Source of the DNA: Gammaproteobacteria bacterium
GTDB taxonomy: Bacteria; Pseudomonadota; Gammaproteobacteria; Chromatiales; Chromatiaceae
NCBI GenBank assembly: GCA_006227775.1
Contig: SBFV01000287.1
Coordinates: 1-7,521 of the forward strand
Direction: 5' to 3'
DNA length: 7,521 bases
Position numbers and translations under genes: made by a program. Under the pieces are notes generated by a model. That model worked only from the letters and a program-made list of their open reading frames with translations. It did no database searches and had not been told where the DNA came from. Below are positions 1-6,448 of this stretch, one piece after another; the first letter of the stretch is position 1, and each line of letters starts with the position of its first letter.

Positions 1-1422
1 CGCGCCTGTGGTTTGCCCGAGGGCCAAGGGATCCGCCCCGGCACCTACTGCCAGCCGCGCATGACCACCGTCGCCAGCCAGGACACCACCGGCCCCATGA
101 CCCGCGACGAGCTCAAGGACCTGGCCTGCCTGGGATTCTCCGCCGACCTGGTGATGCAGTCCTTCTGCCACACCGCCGCCTATCCCAAGCCGGTGGACGT
201 CAAGACCCACCGCGAGCTGCCGGCCTTCATCAGCACCCGCGGCGGCGTCTCCCTCCGCCCCGGCGACGGCGTCATCCACTCCTGGCTCAACCGCCTGCTG
301 CTCCCCGACACCGTCGGCACCGGCGGCGACAGCCACACCCGCTTCCCCATCGGCATCAGCTTCCCGGCCGGCTCCGGCCTGGTCGCCTTCGCCGCCGCCA
401 CCGGCGTCATGCCCCTGGACATGCCCGAATCGGTCCTGGTTCGCTTCTCGGGCGAGATGCAACCCGGCGTCACCCTGCGCGATTTGGTTCACGCCATCCC
501 CCTCTACGCCATCAAGCAAGGGCTGCTCACGGTGGCCAAGGCCGGCAAGAAGAACGTCTTCTCCGGCCGCATCCTGGAGATCGAGGGCCTGCCGGACCTC
601 AAGGTGGAACAGGCCTTCGAGCTGTCCGACGCCAGCGCCGAACGCTCCGCCGCCGGCTGCACCATCAAGCTGAACAAGGAACCCATCATCGAGTACCTCA
701 CCAGCAACATCGTGCTGATGAAGAACATGATCGCCGACGGCTATCAGGACCGGCGCACCCTGGAGCGGCGCATCAAGAACGTCGAGGCCTGGCTGGCCAA
801 CCCGCAACTGCTGGCGGCCGATGGGGATGCCGAGTACGCGGCGGTGATCGACATCGACCTCAACGCGATCAAGGAGCCCATCCTCTGCTGCCCCAACGAC
901 CCGGACGACGCCAAATTCCTGTCCGAGGTGGCCGGCACACCCATCGACGAGGCCTTCATCGGCTCCTGCATGACCAACATCGGCCACTTCCGCGCCGCGG
1001 CCAAGCTGCTGGGCGGCAAGCGCGACATCCCGGTCAAGCTGTGGGTGGCCCCGCCGACCAAGATGGACCAGGGCGAACTGGTCAAGGAAGGTCACTACAA
1101 CACCTTCGGCGTCGCCGGCGCCCGCACCGAGATGCCGGGTTGCAGCCTGTGCATGGGTAACCAGGCCCAGGTGCGCGAGGGCGCCACCGTGGTCTCCACC
1201 AGCACCCGCAACTTCCCCAACCGCCTGGGCAAGAACAGCAACGTCTTCCTTGCCTCGGCGGAACTGGCTGCCATCGCCTCCAAGCTGGGCAAGCTGCCGA
1301 CGGTGGCGGAATATCAGGCCGAGATGGGCATCATCGACGCCGACAAGGCCAGCGTGTACCGCTACATGAACTTCGACCAGATCGAGGAGTACGCGGAGAC
1401 CGCCAAGGGCGTGGCGGTCTAA
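1..1422 (+). CDS. acnB: Aconitate hydratase B (bifunctional aconitase/2-methylisocitrate dehydratase), C-terminal 473 residues; 5' end outside window
   Basis: The enzyme interconverts citrate and isocitrate in the cytoplasmic TCA cycle through a [4Fe-4S] cluster; the AcnB family can also hydrate 2-methyl-cis-aconitate. The reading frame is open from base 1, so the TTG at 13 is an internal Leu and not a start. About 390 N-terminal residues (HEAT-like and swivel domains) are missing if the length is like the 865 residues of E. coli AcnB. Seen directly, in codons counted from base 1: the DSH motif in GGDSHTRFPIG (110-112), cluster cysteine 323 in GSCMTNIGHFR, cluster cysteines 381 and 384 in PGCSLCMGNQ, and the substrate-binding stretch STSTRNFPNR (Arg 403). 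The spacing of the three cysteines matches E. coli C710/C769/C772, and similarity to E. coli AcnB is near continuous. The frame ends in TAA. The gene is convergent with the fusion gene, with a 129-bp gap holding a hairpin. It appears intact and functional in the part seen. Confidence 0.97.
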   Translation, partial: RACGLPEGQGIRPGTYCQPRMTTVASQDTTGPMTRDELKDLACLGFSADLVMQSFCHTAAYPKPVDVKTHRELPAFISTRGGVSLRPGDGVIHSWLNRLLLPDTVGTGGDSHTRFPIGISFPAGSGLVAFAAATGVMPLDMPESVLVRFSGEMQPGVTLRDLVHAIPLYAIKQGLLTVAKAGKKNVFSGRILEIEGLPDLKVEQAFELSDASAERSAAGCTIKLNKEPIIEYLTSNIVLMKNMIADGYQDRRTLERRIKNVEAWLANPQLLAADGDAEYAAVIDIDLNAIKEPILCCPNDPDDAKFLSEVAGTPIDEAFIGSCMTNIGHFRAAAKLLGGKRDIPVKLWVAPPTKMDQGELVKEGHYNTFGVAGARTEMPGCSLCMGNQAQVREGATVVSTSTRNFPNRLGKNSNVFLASAELAAIASKLGKLPTVAEYQAEMGIIDADKASVYRYMNFDQIEEYAETAKGVAV

Positions 1423-1444
1423 TTTTCCTTCCCTCACCCCTCCA

Positions 1445-1493
1445 GCTCGGCCTGATCAGCCTGGTCTTGGCGGCCAGGCATGATAGGCCGAGC
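1445..1493. repeat. Imperfect 49-bp hairpin in the convergent acnB/fusion intergenic space
   Basis: The outer stem is 9 bp (1445-1453 GCTCGGCCT with 1485-1493 AGGCCGAGC). A 5x5 internal loop follows, then an inner 6-bp stem (1459-1464 GCCTGG with 1474-1479 CCAGGC) closing a 9-nt loop. No T-run follows on either strand, so it is not a canonical intrinsic terminator. It sits 23 bp after the acnB stop, between converging genes, where it could act as a transcript 3'-end stabiliser or as a weak bidirectional terminator. The structure is seen in the sequence; the role is inferred. Confidence 0.55.
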
Positions 1494-1551
1494 CAGGACA
1501 AAATAGCTCACCGATACTATCCGGCGGGCCTAATCGTTTACACCATAAGCA

Positions 1552-3558
1552 TCATTCTTCCACCGCTCCGCCCTGCCGGGGAATGACCGTCTGCGGGCAG
1601 GCGGCGGCGATCTCGGCGTAGACGCGGTCGATCTCCGCCTCGTAGCGGCGGGAGATGTGGCAGGGAATAAGATAGCGGACGCCCGCGGCCTGGGCGATCT
1701 CGCCGCAGGCTTGGGTGGTGAGGTGGCCGGTGCGCTCCGCCTGGGCGCGGTCGCTGGTCAGGAAGGTCGCCTCGCAGACCAGGGTGTGGGCGCCAGCGGC
1801 CAGGGCGATCAGCCGGTCCCGGTTCTGCGGGGTGTCGCCGAGGTCGGTGGCATACACCAACGACTCCCCGGGCTGGACCAGGGTCAGCTCCGCCATCAGC
1901 TCGGCCACCCGTCGCCGGTTACCGTCCGGCAGGTTGAGCAGCGACTCGTACTGGCCCTTGAGGATGGCCTGTTTCAGTCCCGTCAGCCAGGGACCCGGCG
2001 GCAGCCCCGCGGCCGTCAAAGCCTCCGGGCGAATGTTGATCCGCAGGCTGGGCTCAAAGGCGAAGGCCAGGACCGGGGTGCCATGATCGAGCTGGGCGCA
2101 GCGCACCTTAAGGCCGGGCTCCTCCAGCAGAACGCCCTCGCGAAGGTCGGCCTCCTGGCAGGGCGCGGCGGGAGCGGAGGACCCGGCGCGCAGGCGCGCG
2201 GTCACCAGCCGCTCACCCCGCACCTCGGTCACCGCGAAGACCGGCCCCCGCTCACCGATGCGATCCCAGAGGAACCCGGCGATGAAGCCGCGGCAATGGT
2301 CGATGAGTCCGGGGGGACCGAAGAGGTGGCAGACCCCTTCCTCGCCGATGCGGGCGCGCAAGAGCCAGGGAAAGCCGCCGATGTGGTCGGCATGGGCATG
2401 GCTGATGAAGACGTGGGTCACCTGATGGGCGATGCGCGTCGGCAGCCGTCCGCCCTCCCCCAGGTCGAAGAGTAGGCTGCGGCGTTGATGGCGCAACCGC
2501 AGGTGCAGCAGGGGATCGCCGAGGATGCCATTGACCAGGGCGGCGGTAGCGGTGCCGACCTGCACTAGGGGGCGTGGACCGGTGGAGACGGTGGCTAGGC
2601 TAGCGTCGGGCAGCACATCTGGCGGTGGCAGGTAATGTACCTGCTCGCCGGCAAAGGGCTTGACGCTACGCAGCAGACCCGCCGCGTCTCGCCCGGCGTC
2701 GCGCACCAGCAGGGTGCCGGAGGTCACCGCACCTTGGGGCAGCCGCACCCGCAGCCGGCCGGCGTCCAGTCCCAGCACCTCGCCCAGGCTGAGGGTCCGG
2801 TCGGCGTCGAGAAAGGCGACCTGCTTGCCCAGCCAGGCCTCCGCGGCCAGGCGCGGCGGCGTGCCGAGCAGACGCAGTTCCGGCCAGTTCAGGGTCCGTT
2901 CGGTGCTGGCCCCGAGATAGGCATCCCAGAGGCGGGTACGCTGGCGCGCGCGTTGCTGGGGGGAGGGCCGGCGGGCCTGGACACTGGTCGCAATCAGGGT
3001 CACGGGGACGGACAGGGCGCTGAGCTCCCGAGCCAGGGGCGGCGCCGCGCTAGCCGGGGTCAGGGCAGGATCGACGCCGGCGGCCGGGGTCAAGGCCAGG
3101 ACCAGATCGATGCTGGCGGCCGGGACCAGCGCCGCCAGAAGCTCGGCGGCGGCTACGCCCTTGATCACCCCCGGGGTGTCGACCAGCAGGATACCATCGC
3201 CAACCCGGGACGCGAGTCCGGCCACCGCCGCCACCAGGGGCAGGCGAAAACGGGCGGCATCCAGGGTACAGAGGGCCGCCAGTGCCTCGAGCCGCCAGCC
3301 ACCCTCTCGCCAGCGGCCGAGGGAGACGCTACCGGGGACGCCCACGAGGGGCGAGCCGGGATCGGCGCCCACATACCAGACCGGCCGCCGCCCGCCGGTA
3401 TCGCGGCGCGCCAACTCCCTGGCCAAGGCCCGGGCGAGGGTGGTCTTGCCACTCCCCGTGGGGCCAAATAGAAGCACCCGGCGGTCACCAGCCAGCCAGC
3501 GGTCGACCAGGCCAGCGGGCTGGTCAGCCGTAAGGGGCGGCAAAGCCTCCGGTGTCAT
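1552..3558 (-). CDS. Fusion protein: Clp1/Grc3-like polynucleotide 5'-kinase joined to an RNase Z-like metallo-beta-lactamase nuclease (668 aa)
   Basis: N-terminal kinase, about residues 1-225: Walker A GPTGSGKTT (32-40, K38, T39), then a DxDxGQ-like strand reading GADPGSP (64-70) followed by PGSVSLG. Next come VDTPGVIKG (126-134), the counterpart of the family's NTPGWVKG, and a lid-like Arg-rich segment from RRPSPQQR to WDAYLG (196-216). Residues about 225-320 resemble the C-terminal accessory domain of Clp1-type kinases. The MBL domain spans about 340-660: NGILGDP (343-349), LLFDLGEG, HAHADH (387-392), LDHGTP (H492), AAGLPPGPW (516-524, like the RNase Z GP-arm region), a metal Asp in ATDLGDT (D573 or D576), CEATF (596-600, normally HEAT), GHLT (H612) and PCHIS (H634). 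From family knowledge, the first half should phosphorylate RNA or DNA 5'-OH ends with ATP/GTP and the second should cleave RNA using two zinc ions. The combined role is inferred. The start is fixed by an in-frame TAG 7 codons upstream. There is no Shine-Dalgarno; ATGA overlaps the small upstream ORF, suggesting translational coupling. There is no signal peptide, so it is cytoplasmic. Its substrate is unknown. Confidence 0.9.
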   Translation of the reverse strand: MTPEALPPLTADQPAGLVDRWLAGDRRVLLFGPTGSGKTTLARALARELARRDTGGRRPVWYVGADPGSPLVGVPGSVSLGRWREGGWRLEALAALCTLDAARFRLPLVAAVAGLASRVGDGILLVDTPGVIKGVAAAELLAALVPAASIDLVLALTPAAGVDPALTPASAAPPLARELSALSVPVTLIATSVQARRPSPQQRARQRTRLWDAYLGASTERTLNWPELRLLGTPPRLAAEAWLGKQVAFLDADRTLSLGEVLGLDAGRLRVRLPQGAVTSGTLLVRDAGRDAAGLLRSVKPFAGEQVHYLPPPDVLPDASLATVSTGPRPLVQVGTATAALVNGILGDPLLHLRLRHQRRSLLFDLGEGGRLPTRIAHQVTHVFISHAHADHIGGFPWLLRARIGEEGVCHLFGPPGLIDHCRGFIAGFLWDRIGERGPVFAVTEVRGERLVTARLRAGSSAPAAPCQEADLREGVLLEEPGLKVRCAQLDHGTPVLAFAFEPSLRINIRPEALTAAGLPPGPWLTGLKQAILKGQYESLLNLPDGNRRRVAELMAELTLVQPGESLVYATDLGDTPQNRDRLIALAAGAHTLVCEATFLTSDRAQAERTGHLTTQACGEIAQAAGVRYLIPCHISRRYEAEIDRVYAEIAAACPQTVIPRQGGAVEE

Positions 3559-3722
3559 GGCGACGGCGGAGTGTGCCTAAATTCCCAGATGCTTACTGAC
3601 CGTTGTTTGCTGGCCTGGGGAAAATCCCCGCCGCGGATCATGCCCTCCAGTGCCTTGATCTGGTCCGGTTCAGGTCCCTGACCCCGCGTTTGCGCGGTCT
3701 TGGTTGGCTTTCTCTGCGCCAT
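3555..3722 (-). CDS. Small hypothetical protein (55 aa), translationally coupled to the kinase-nuclease fusion
   Basis: The frame opens with ATG at 3722-3720 and ends with TGA at 3557-3555, sharing an ATGA with the fusion start. Its product begins MAQRKPTKTAQTRGQG and ends SIWEFRHTPPSP. It is basic at the N-terminus, has a possible short helix around PDQIKALEGMIRGG (19-32), and shows no membrane segment or signal peptide. A good Shine-Dalgarno (GGGAG) lies 5 nt upstream, whereas the fusion gene has none, so ribosomes translating this ORF could hand over to the fusion. I do not recognise a family. Against a real product: codon use in the last third (AAA CAA CGG TCA GTA, AGG) is less G+C-biased than the neighbours, and the region contains two small hairpins (3617-3629 and 3684-3697). 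It could therefore be a leader ORF or a structured leader and not a functional protein. Confidence 0.55.
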   Translation of the reverse strand: MAQRKPTKTAQTRGQGPEPDQIKALEGMIRGGDFPQASKQRSVSIWEFRHTPPSP

Positions 3723-3727
3723 TGAGT

Positions 3728-3732
3728 CTCCC
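3728..3732 (-). promoter_or_regulatory. Shine-Dalgarno GGGAG for the 55-aa ORF
   Basis: On the minus strand GGGAG is followed by ACTCA and then the ATG at 3722. This is the clearest ribosome binding site among the minus-strand genes here. It is the main reason to believe the small ORF is translated, since the downstream fusion start lacks any purine-rich site. Confidence 0.6.
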
Positions 3733-3751
3733 GTCCCAGGTGAAGGGGTTG

Positions 3752-3760
3752 GCTAACGAT
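3752..3760. repeat. Left copy of 9-bp direct repeat GCTAACGAT
   Basis: It is an exact match to 3942-3950, with 181 bp between the copies. The arrangement resembles a target-site duplication, but the ends of the enclosed segment do not form a convincing inverted repeat. Confidence 0.6.
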
Positions 3761-3941
3761 AGAAAAATGGGGTGCTCACCACCCATCTGATGATAGAAGA
3801 GCCAAGGGACGTCTTACACCTTAACCGTCACGGGGGTGCGCCACCCCAGAAAATGAGTGGCTTTACCGTGAATTAACACTAAGTGTCATGAGACGGCTAG
3901 CAACAATCCCAATACTGAAAGACAGGGCTGGTGACTTTCAC
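3761..3941. other. Low-G+C intergenic stretch upstream of the small ORF, bounded by 9-bp direct repeats
   Basis: A hand count gives 90 G+C in 181 bases (about 50%), against clearly higher G+C in the flanking genes. It is bracketed by GCTAACGAT at 3752-3760 and 3942-3950; the right copy includes the stop codon of the cation transporter. I see no open frame of useful length, tRNA or recognisable transposon end inside. It holds a short hairpin (3833-3847) and a small palindrome ACACTAAGTGT near 3876. The likely role is the promoter and control region for the small ORF and fusion, but no convincing -35/-10 pair stands out. Confidence 0.5.
3833..3847. repeat. Short GC-rich hairpin (6-bp stem, 3-nt loop)
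   Basis: GGGGTG (3833-3838) pairs with CACCCC (3842-3847) around CGC. It lies about 95 bp beyond the transporter stop on the minus strand. There is no T-run after the stem in either direction, so a terminator role is only a guess. Confidence 0.35.
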
Positions 3942-3950
3942 GCTAACGAT
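3942..3950. repeat. Right copy of 9-bp direct repeat GCTAACGAT, overlapping the transporter stop codon
   Basis: It is an exact match to 3752-3760. Bases 3943-3945 are the TAG stop of the cation transporter on the minus strand, so the repeat straddles the end of that gene. Confidence 0.6.
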
Positions 3951-4842
3951 CGAGATCCTGGTCCTGATGGGACAAGGGGTCCTCGATTGGCTCCAGGTGA
4001 GTGAGGACGTGGGCATGGGGCAGGATGGCGCGCAGTTCGCACTCGATGCCCTCAACCAGGTCATGCCCTTGCTGGACCGTCCAGCGTCCAGGCACCAAGA
4101 CATGAAAGGAGACGAAGGCCCGTGACCCCGCCTGGCGGGTCCAAAGGGCGTGAAACTCGATGCCCGCGCCACGGTGTTTCTCCAGCACCCCGGCGATCGT
4201 CGCCTGCTGCTCGGGGGGGAGGGCCGTGTCCATGAGCCCGGCCGCGGAGCGACTGACCAGCCGAAAACCGGTCCAGACGATATTGGCTGCCACCAGCAGG
4301 GCCAGTATCGGGTCCAGCCAGAGCCAGCCGGTCGCCCAGACGGCGGCTACGCCGAGGATGACGCCGACGGAGGTCCAGACATCGGTCAGGAGGTGATGGG
4401 CGTCGGCTTCCAGGGTAATGGAGCGGTATTCCCGCCCGGCACGGATCAGGACCAGGGCGGTAAGCAGATTGACGACCGATGCGACGACCGAGACGGCCAG
4501 GCCCAGATCCAGTTGTTCCAAGGGCTGGGGGTGCAGGAGCCGGTCCACGGCGGCCCAGCCGATCCCCAACGCCGCGGCCAGGATCAGAAAGCCTTCGAAT
4601 CCGCTGGAGAAATACTCCGCCTTGCTGTGGCCATAGAGATGTTCCTCGTCCGCCGGCCGGGCGGCGATGGTCAGCATCCACAGAGCCATGAGGGCCCCGG
4701 CCAGGTTGACCAGGGATTCCAGGGCATCGGACAGTAGGCCCACGGAACCCGTCAGCCACCAGGCCCAGGTCTTGAGCAGGATGGTCACCAGGGCCGCGGC
4801 GATCGAGAGCCAGGCGAAACGACGGAGGTCGGGTTGGGTCAT
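3943..4842 (-). CDS. Cation diffusion facilitator (CDF) family metal efflux transporter, 299 aa
   Basis: Inner-membrane antiporter that exports divalent metal (Zn, Fe, Mn, Co or Cd type) in exchange for protons. The length and layout match the family: hydrophobic helices in about the first 210 residues, then a cytoplasmic ferredoxin-like domain that ends in a His/Asp-rich tail (PHAHVLTHLEP and beyond). Seen: SDALESLVN in helix 2 (E42, N46 at the positions of YiiP D45 and D49), DEEHLYGHSKAE (D65, H68, H72, like YiiP site B), and ADAHHLLTD in helix 5 (H150, D154, like H153/D157). Site A is thus E/N/H/D rather than D/D/H/D, as in a common CDF subgroup, and the substrate cannot be read from it. 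A weak Shine-Dalgarno (AAAGG, 8 nt spacing) precedes the ATG. The gene starts 151 bp after the kinase stop on the same strand, so co-transcription is possible but not shown; a TATATG at 4924-4919 could be part of its own promoter. Confidence 0.93.
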   Translation of the reverse strand: MTQPDLRRFAWLSIAAALVTILLKTWAWWLTGSVGLLSDALESLVNLAGALMALWMLTIAARPADEEHLYGHSKAEYFSSGFEGFLILAAALGIGWAAVDRLLHPQPLEQLDLGLAVSVVASVVNLLTALVLIRAGREYRSITLEADAHHLLTDVWTSVGVILGVAAVWATGWLWLDPILALLVAANIVWTGFRLVSRSAAGLMDTALPPEQQATIAGVLEKHRGAGIEFHALWTRQAGSRAFVSFHVLVPGRWTVQQGHDLVEGIECELRAILPHAHVLTHLEPIEDPLSHQDQDLDR

Positions 4843-4993
4843 CGGTCAAGCCTTTGAGAATCGGATGAGAGTTTGGAGGGGTTCGCCGAGGGGGATGGCG
4901 TCATTAAGCCTACAGGGACATATACCAGGCGTCCATCTCGCCCGACGCCAGCCGTTCCGTCAATGCCGAAAAGGTGGGAGATATCGGTATCGA

Positions 4994-6448
4994 TCAGGGC
5001 CGGTTGACTGACGATGCGGGGGATAGCGGCCGTGCATCGAGCTGGAGCCAGGCCGCCAGCCCCCCCTGTTCACGGGCGAGGAGTTGGACATGCCAGCCAT
5101 TCGCCTCCGTCAGTTGACGCACGATGGCGAGTCCCAATCCCGCGCCGCCGGTCAGGGGACTGCGGGAGATCTCCCCGCGTTGGAAAGGCTGGAACATGGC
5201 CTCGACCTGGGCGGGCGGGATGCCGGGTCCCCGGTCAAGGACGCCGATGCGGACCTGATCGTCCGCCGCCAGGAGAACCAGATCCACCGGCTGCTCCTTG
5301 CCATAACGCAACGCATTTTCCAGCAGATTCTCGATCACCCGGCGCAAGGCCAGGGGGGGCAGGGGCCGAACGAGGGGCAAGGCCGGCAGGTCGCAATGGA
5401 CCCGGCCGGCGGGCGCCGTCTCCGCCAGTTCCCTCAACAAGGCGCCCAGATCCAGGTCCACGGGCTTCTCCGCCTCCAGGCCCCGCGCCAGATCCAGGAT
5501 CTTACCGATTAATTGATCCATCTCCGCGATGTCCTGCTCCAGCCTTTCGATCAACCGGGGCGTGGGCCGTTCCGCCAACAGGGCCAGGGCCAGCCGCATG
5601 CGGGCCAGGGGCGTGCGCAGGTCGTGGGAGAAACCGGCCATCAGCGTGGTTCGCATCGCCAGTAGTTCCCGCACCTGATGGGCCATGAGATTGAATCGGG
5701 CCGCCAGGGTAGCCAGCTCCCGGGGTCCCGTCTCGGGCAGGTTCTCGGGGATTTCACCCCGGCCAACGACGGCGGTAGCGATCTCCAATTGGGCCAAGGG
5801 AGCGGCAATGCGGCGTGCCAGCCAGAAGGTTGCCACCAAGGCCAAGAGGAGACCTCCACCCAAGGTGAGCGTGAGGGCGCGAAGGGGGTGAGTGCCAATA
5901 CGCCAGGCTGGGAAGCCCACGGCGAGGCTCCCTGCGCCCGAGGGGATGGTCGCCCACCACCAGTCCTCACCGTTTCGGACCTCGTGGGCCAGATGCTGCC
6001 TGATACCGGTCTGCGCGGCCAGTGCTCGCTCAAGAAAATAGACATAGAAACCATGCCAGCCTTCCTGGGCACTGGCCGGACCATTCTCCCGCAGGGACAG
6101 CCAATGGGTACGGGCAAGTTCCAGCTCGAAATCCGGTCGTGTCCCCGGCGGCAATTCGCTCCAGGTCTGGGCGGACAATACCATGAGACCGGCGAGACGT
6201 TCGGCCGAGCCCAGGGCCATGGGCCCCATCAAAAAGACCACCACGGCCACGGCGGCGAGGAGTTCGAAGAGGATGAAGGCCAGCGCCAGAGGTCGGGCGA
6301 TAAACCAAACCAGACCAGGTCTTGGGGGCTCAGGCCTAGGGGAGCGGGGATCCCCAGGGTCGGGACGTGCCGGAGGGACGAGCACAGGCTCCGGGTGGGC
6401 CTCGTTCAATCCGGCGGCCGGCCCCTTAGGACCATCGTCCTGTCTCAT
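4994..6448 (-). CDS. envZ: EnvZ-type sensor histidine kinase, 484 aa
   Basis: Inner-membrane sensor that autophosphorylates on His and passes the phosphate to the adjacent regulator. Domains: a cytoplasmic proline-rich leader (12 Pro within residues 19-44), TM1 about 48-75, a periplasmic sensor about 76-188 with a WWW at 163-165, TM2 about 190-212, and HAMP about 212-264. The dimerisation/phosphoacceptor helix has FSHDLRTPLARMRLAL (H275). The ATPase has an N box NLLENALRYG (N378), G1 DRGPGIP (405-411) and G2 GGAGLGLA (434-441). All catalytic motifs are present. The ATG shares ATGA with the regulator stop, which fixes the start and implies translational coupling. The H-box sequence is EnvZ-like. 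The periplasmic domain is not one I recognise, so the stimulus (osmolarity, acid, metal or other) is unknown; the symbol reflects subfamily, not proven function. Confidence 0.93.
   Translation of the reverse strand: MRQDDGPKGPAAGLNEAHPEPVLVPPARPDPGDPRSPRPEPPRPGLVWFIARPLALAFILFELLAAVAVVVFLMGPMALGSAERLAGLMVLSAQTWSELPPGTRPDFELELARTHWLSLRENGPASAQEGWHGFYVYFLERALAAQTGIRQHLAHEVRNGEDWWWATIPSGAGSLAVGFPAWRIGTHPLRALTLTLGGGLLLALVATFWLARRIAAPLAQLEIATAVVGRGEIPENLPETGPRELATLAARFNLMAHQVRELLAMRTTLMAGFSHDLRTPLARMRLALALLAERPTPRLIERLEQDIAEMDQLIGKILDLARGLEAEKPVDLDLGALLRELAETAPAGRVHCDLPALPLVRPLPPLALRRVIENLLENALRYGKEQPVDLVLLAADDQVRIGVLDRGPGIPPAQVEAMFQPFQRGEISRSPLTGGAGLGLAIVRQLTEANGWHVQLLAREQGGLAAWLQLDARPLSPASSVNRP

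Noticed and set aside
13..15. TTG as a start codon for the aconitase
   Set aside because: The frame is open to base 1 and the residues before it (RACG) align with the interior of AcnB, so the gene simply begins outside the window.
1657..2475. Plus-strand open frame opposite the RNase Z-like half of the fusion
   Set aside because: The Gly/Gln/Ala-rich translation has no motif, while the minus strand carries a complete set of MBL motifs in the same place.
3617..3629. Perfect GGGGA-AAA-TCCCC hairpin as an intrinsic terminator
   Set aside because: It has a short 5-bp stem, no following T-run, and lies inside the small ORF just before the fusion start, where termination would silence the gene.
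3761..3941. MITE or IS remnant with terminal inverted repeats
   Set aside because: The segment ends (AGAAAAATGG and, reversed, GTGAAAGTCA) do not form a convincing inverted repeat. Only the direct repeats and base composition remain, so it is reported only as a weak possibility.
4061..4849. Second minus-strand frame overlapping the transporter, rich in Arg, Gly and Pro
   Set aside because: It lacks membrane segments and motifs. The other frame has all the CDF residues and the correct length.
4843..4993. Promoter for the transporter in the gap after the kinase (TATATG at 4924-4919, TTGACG further upstream)
   Set aside because: The spacing between TTGACG and TATATG is about 33 bp, and other pairings match the consensus poorly, so no promoter is called.
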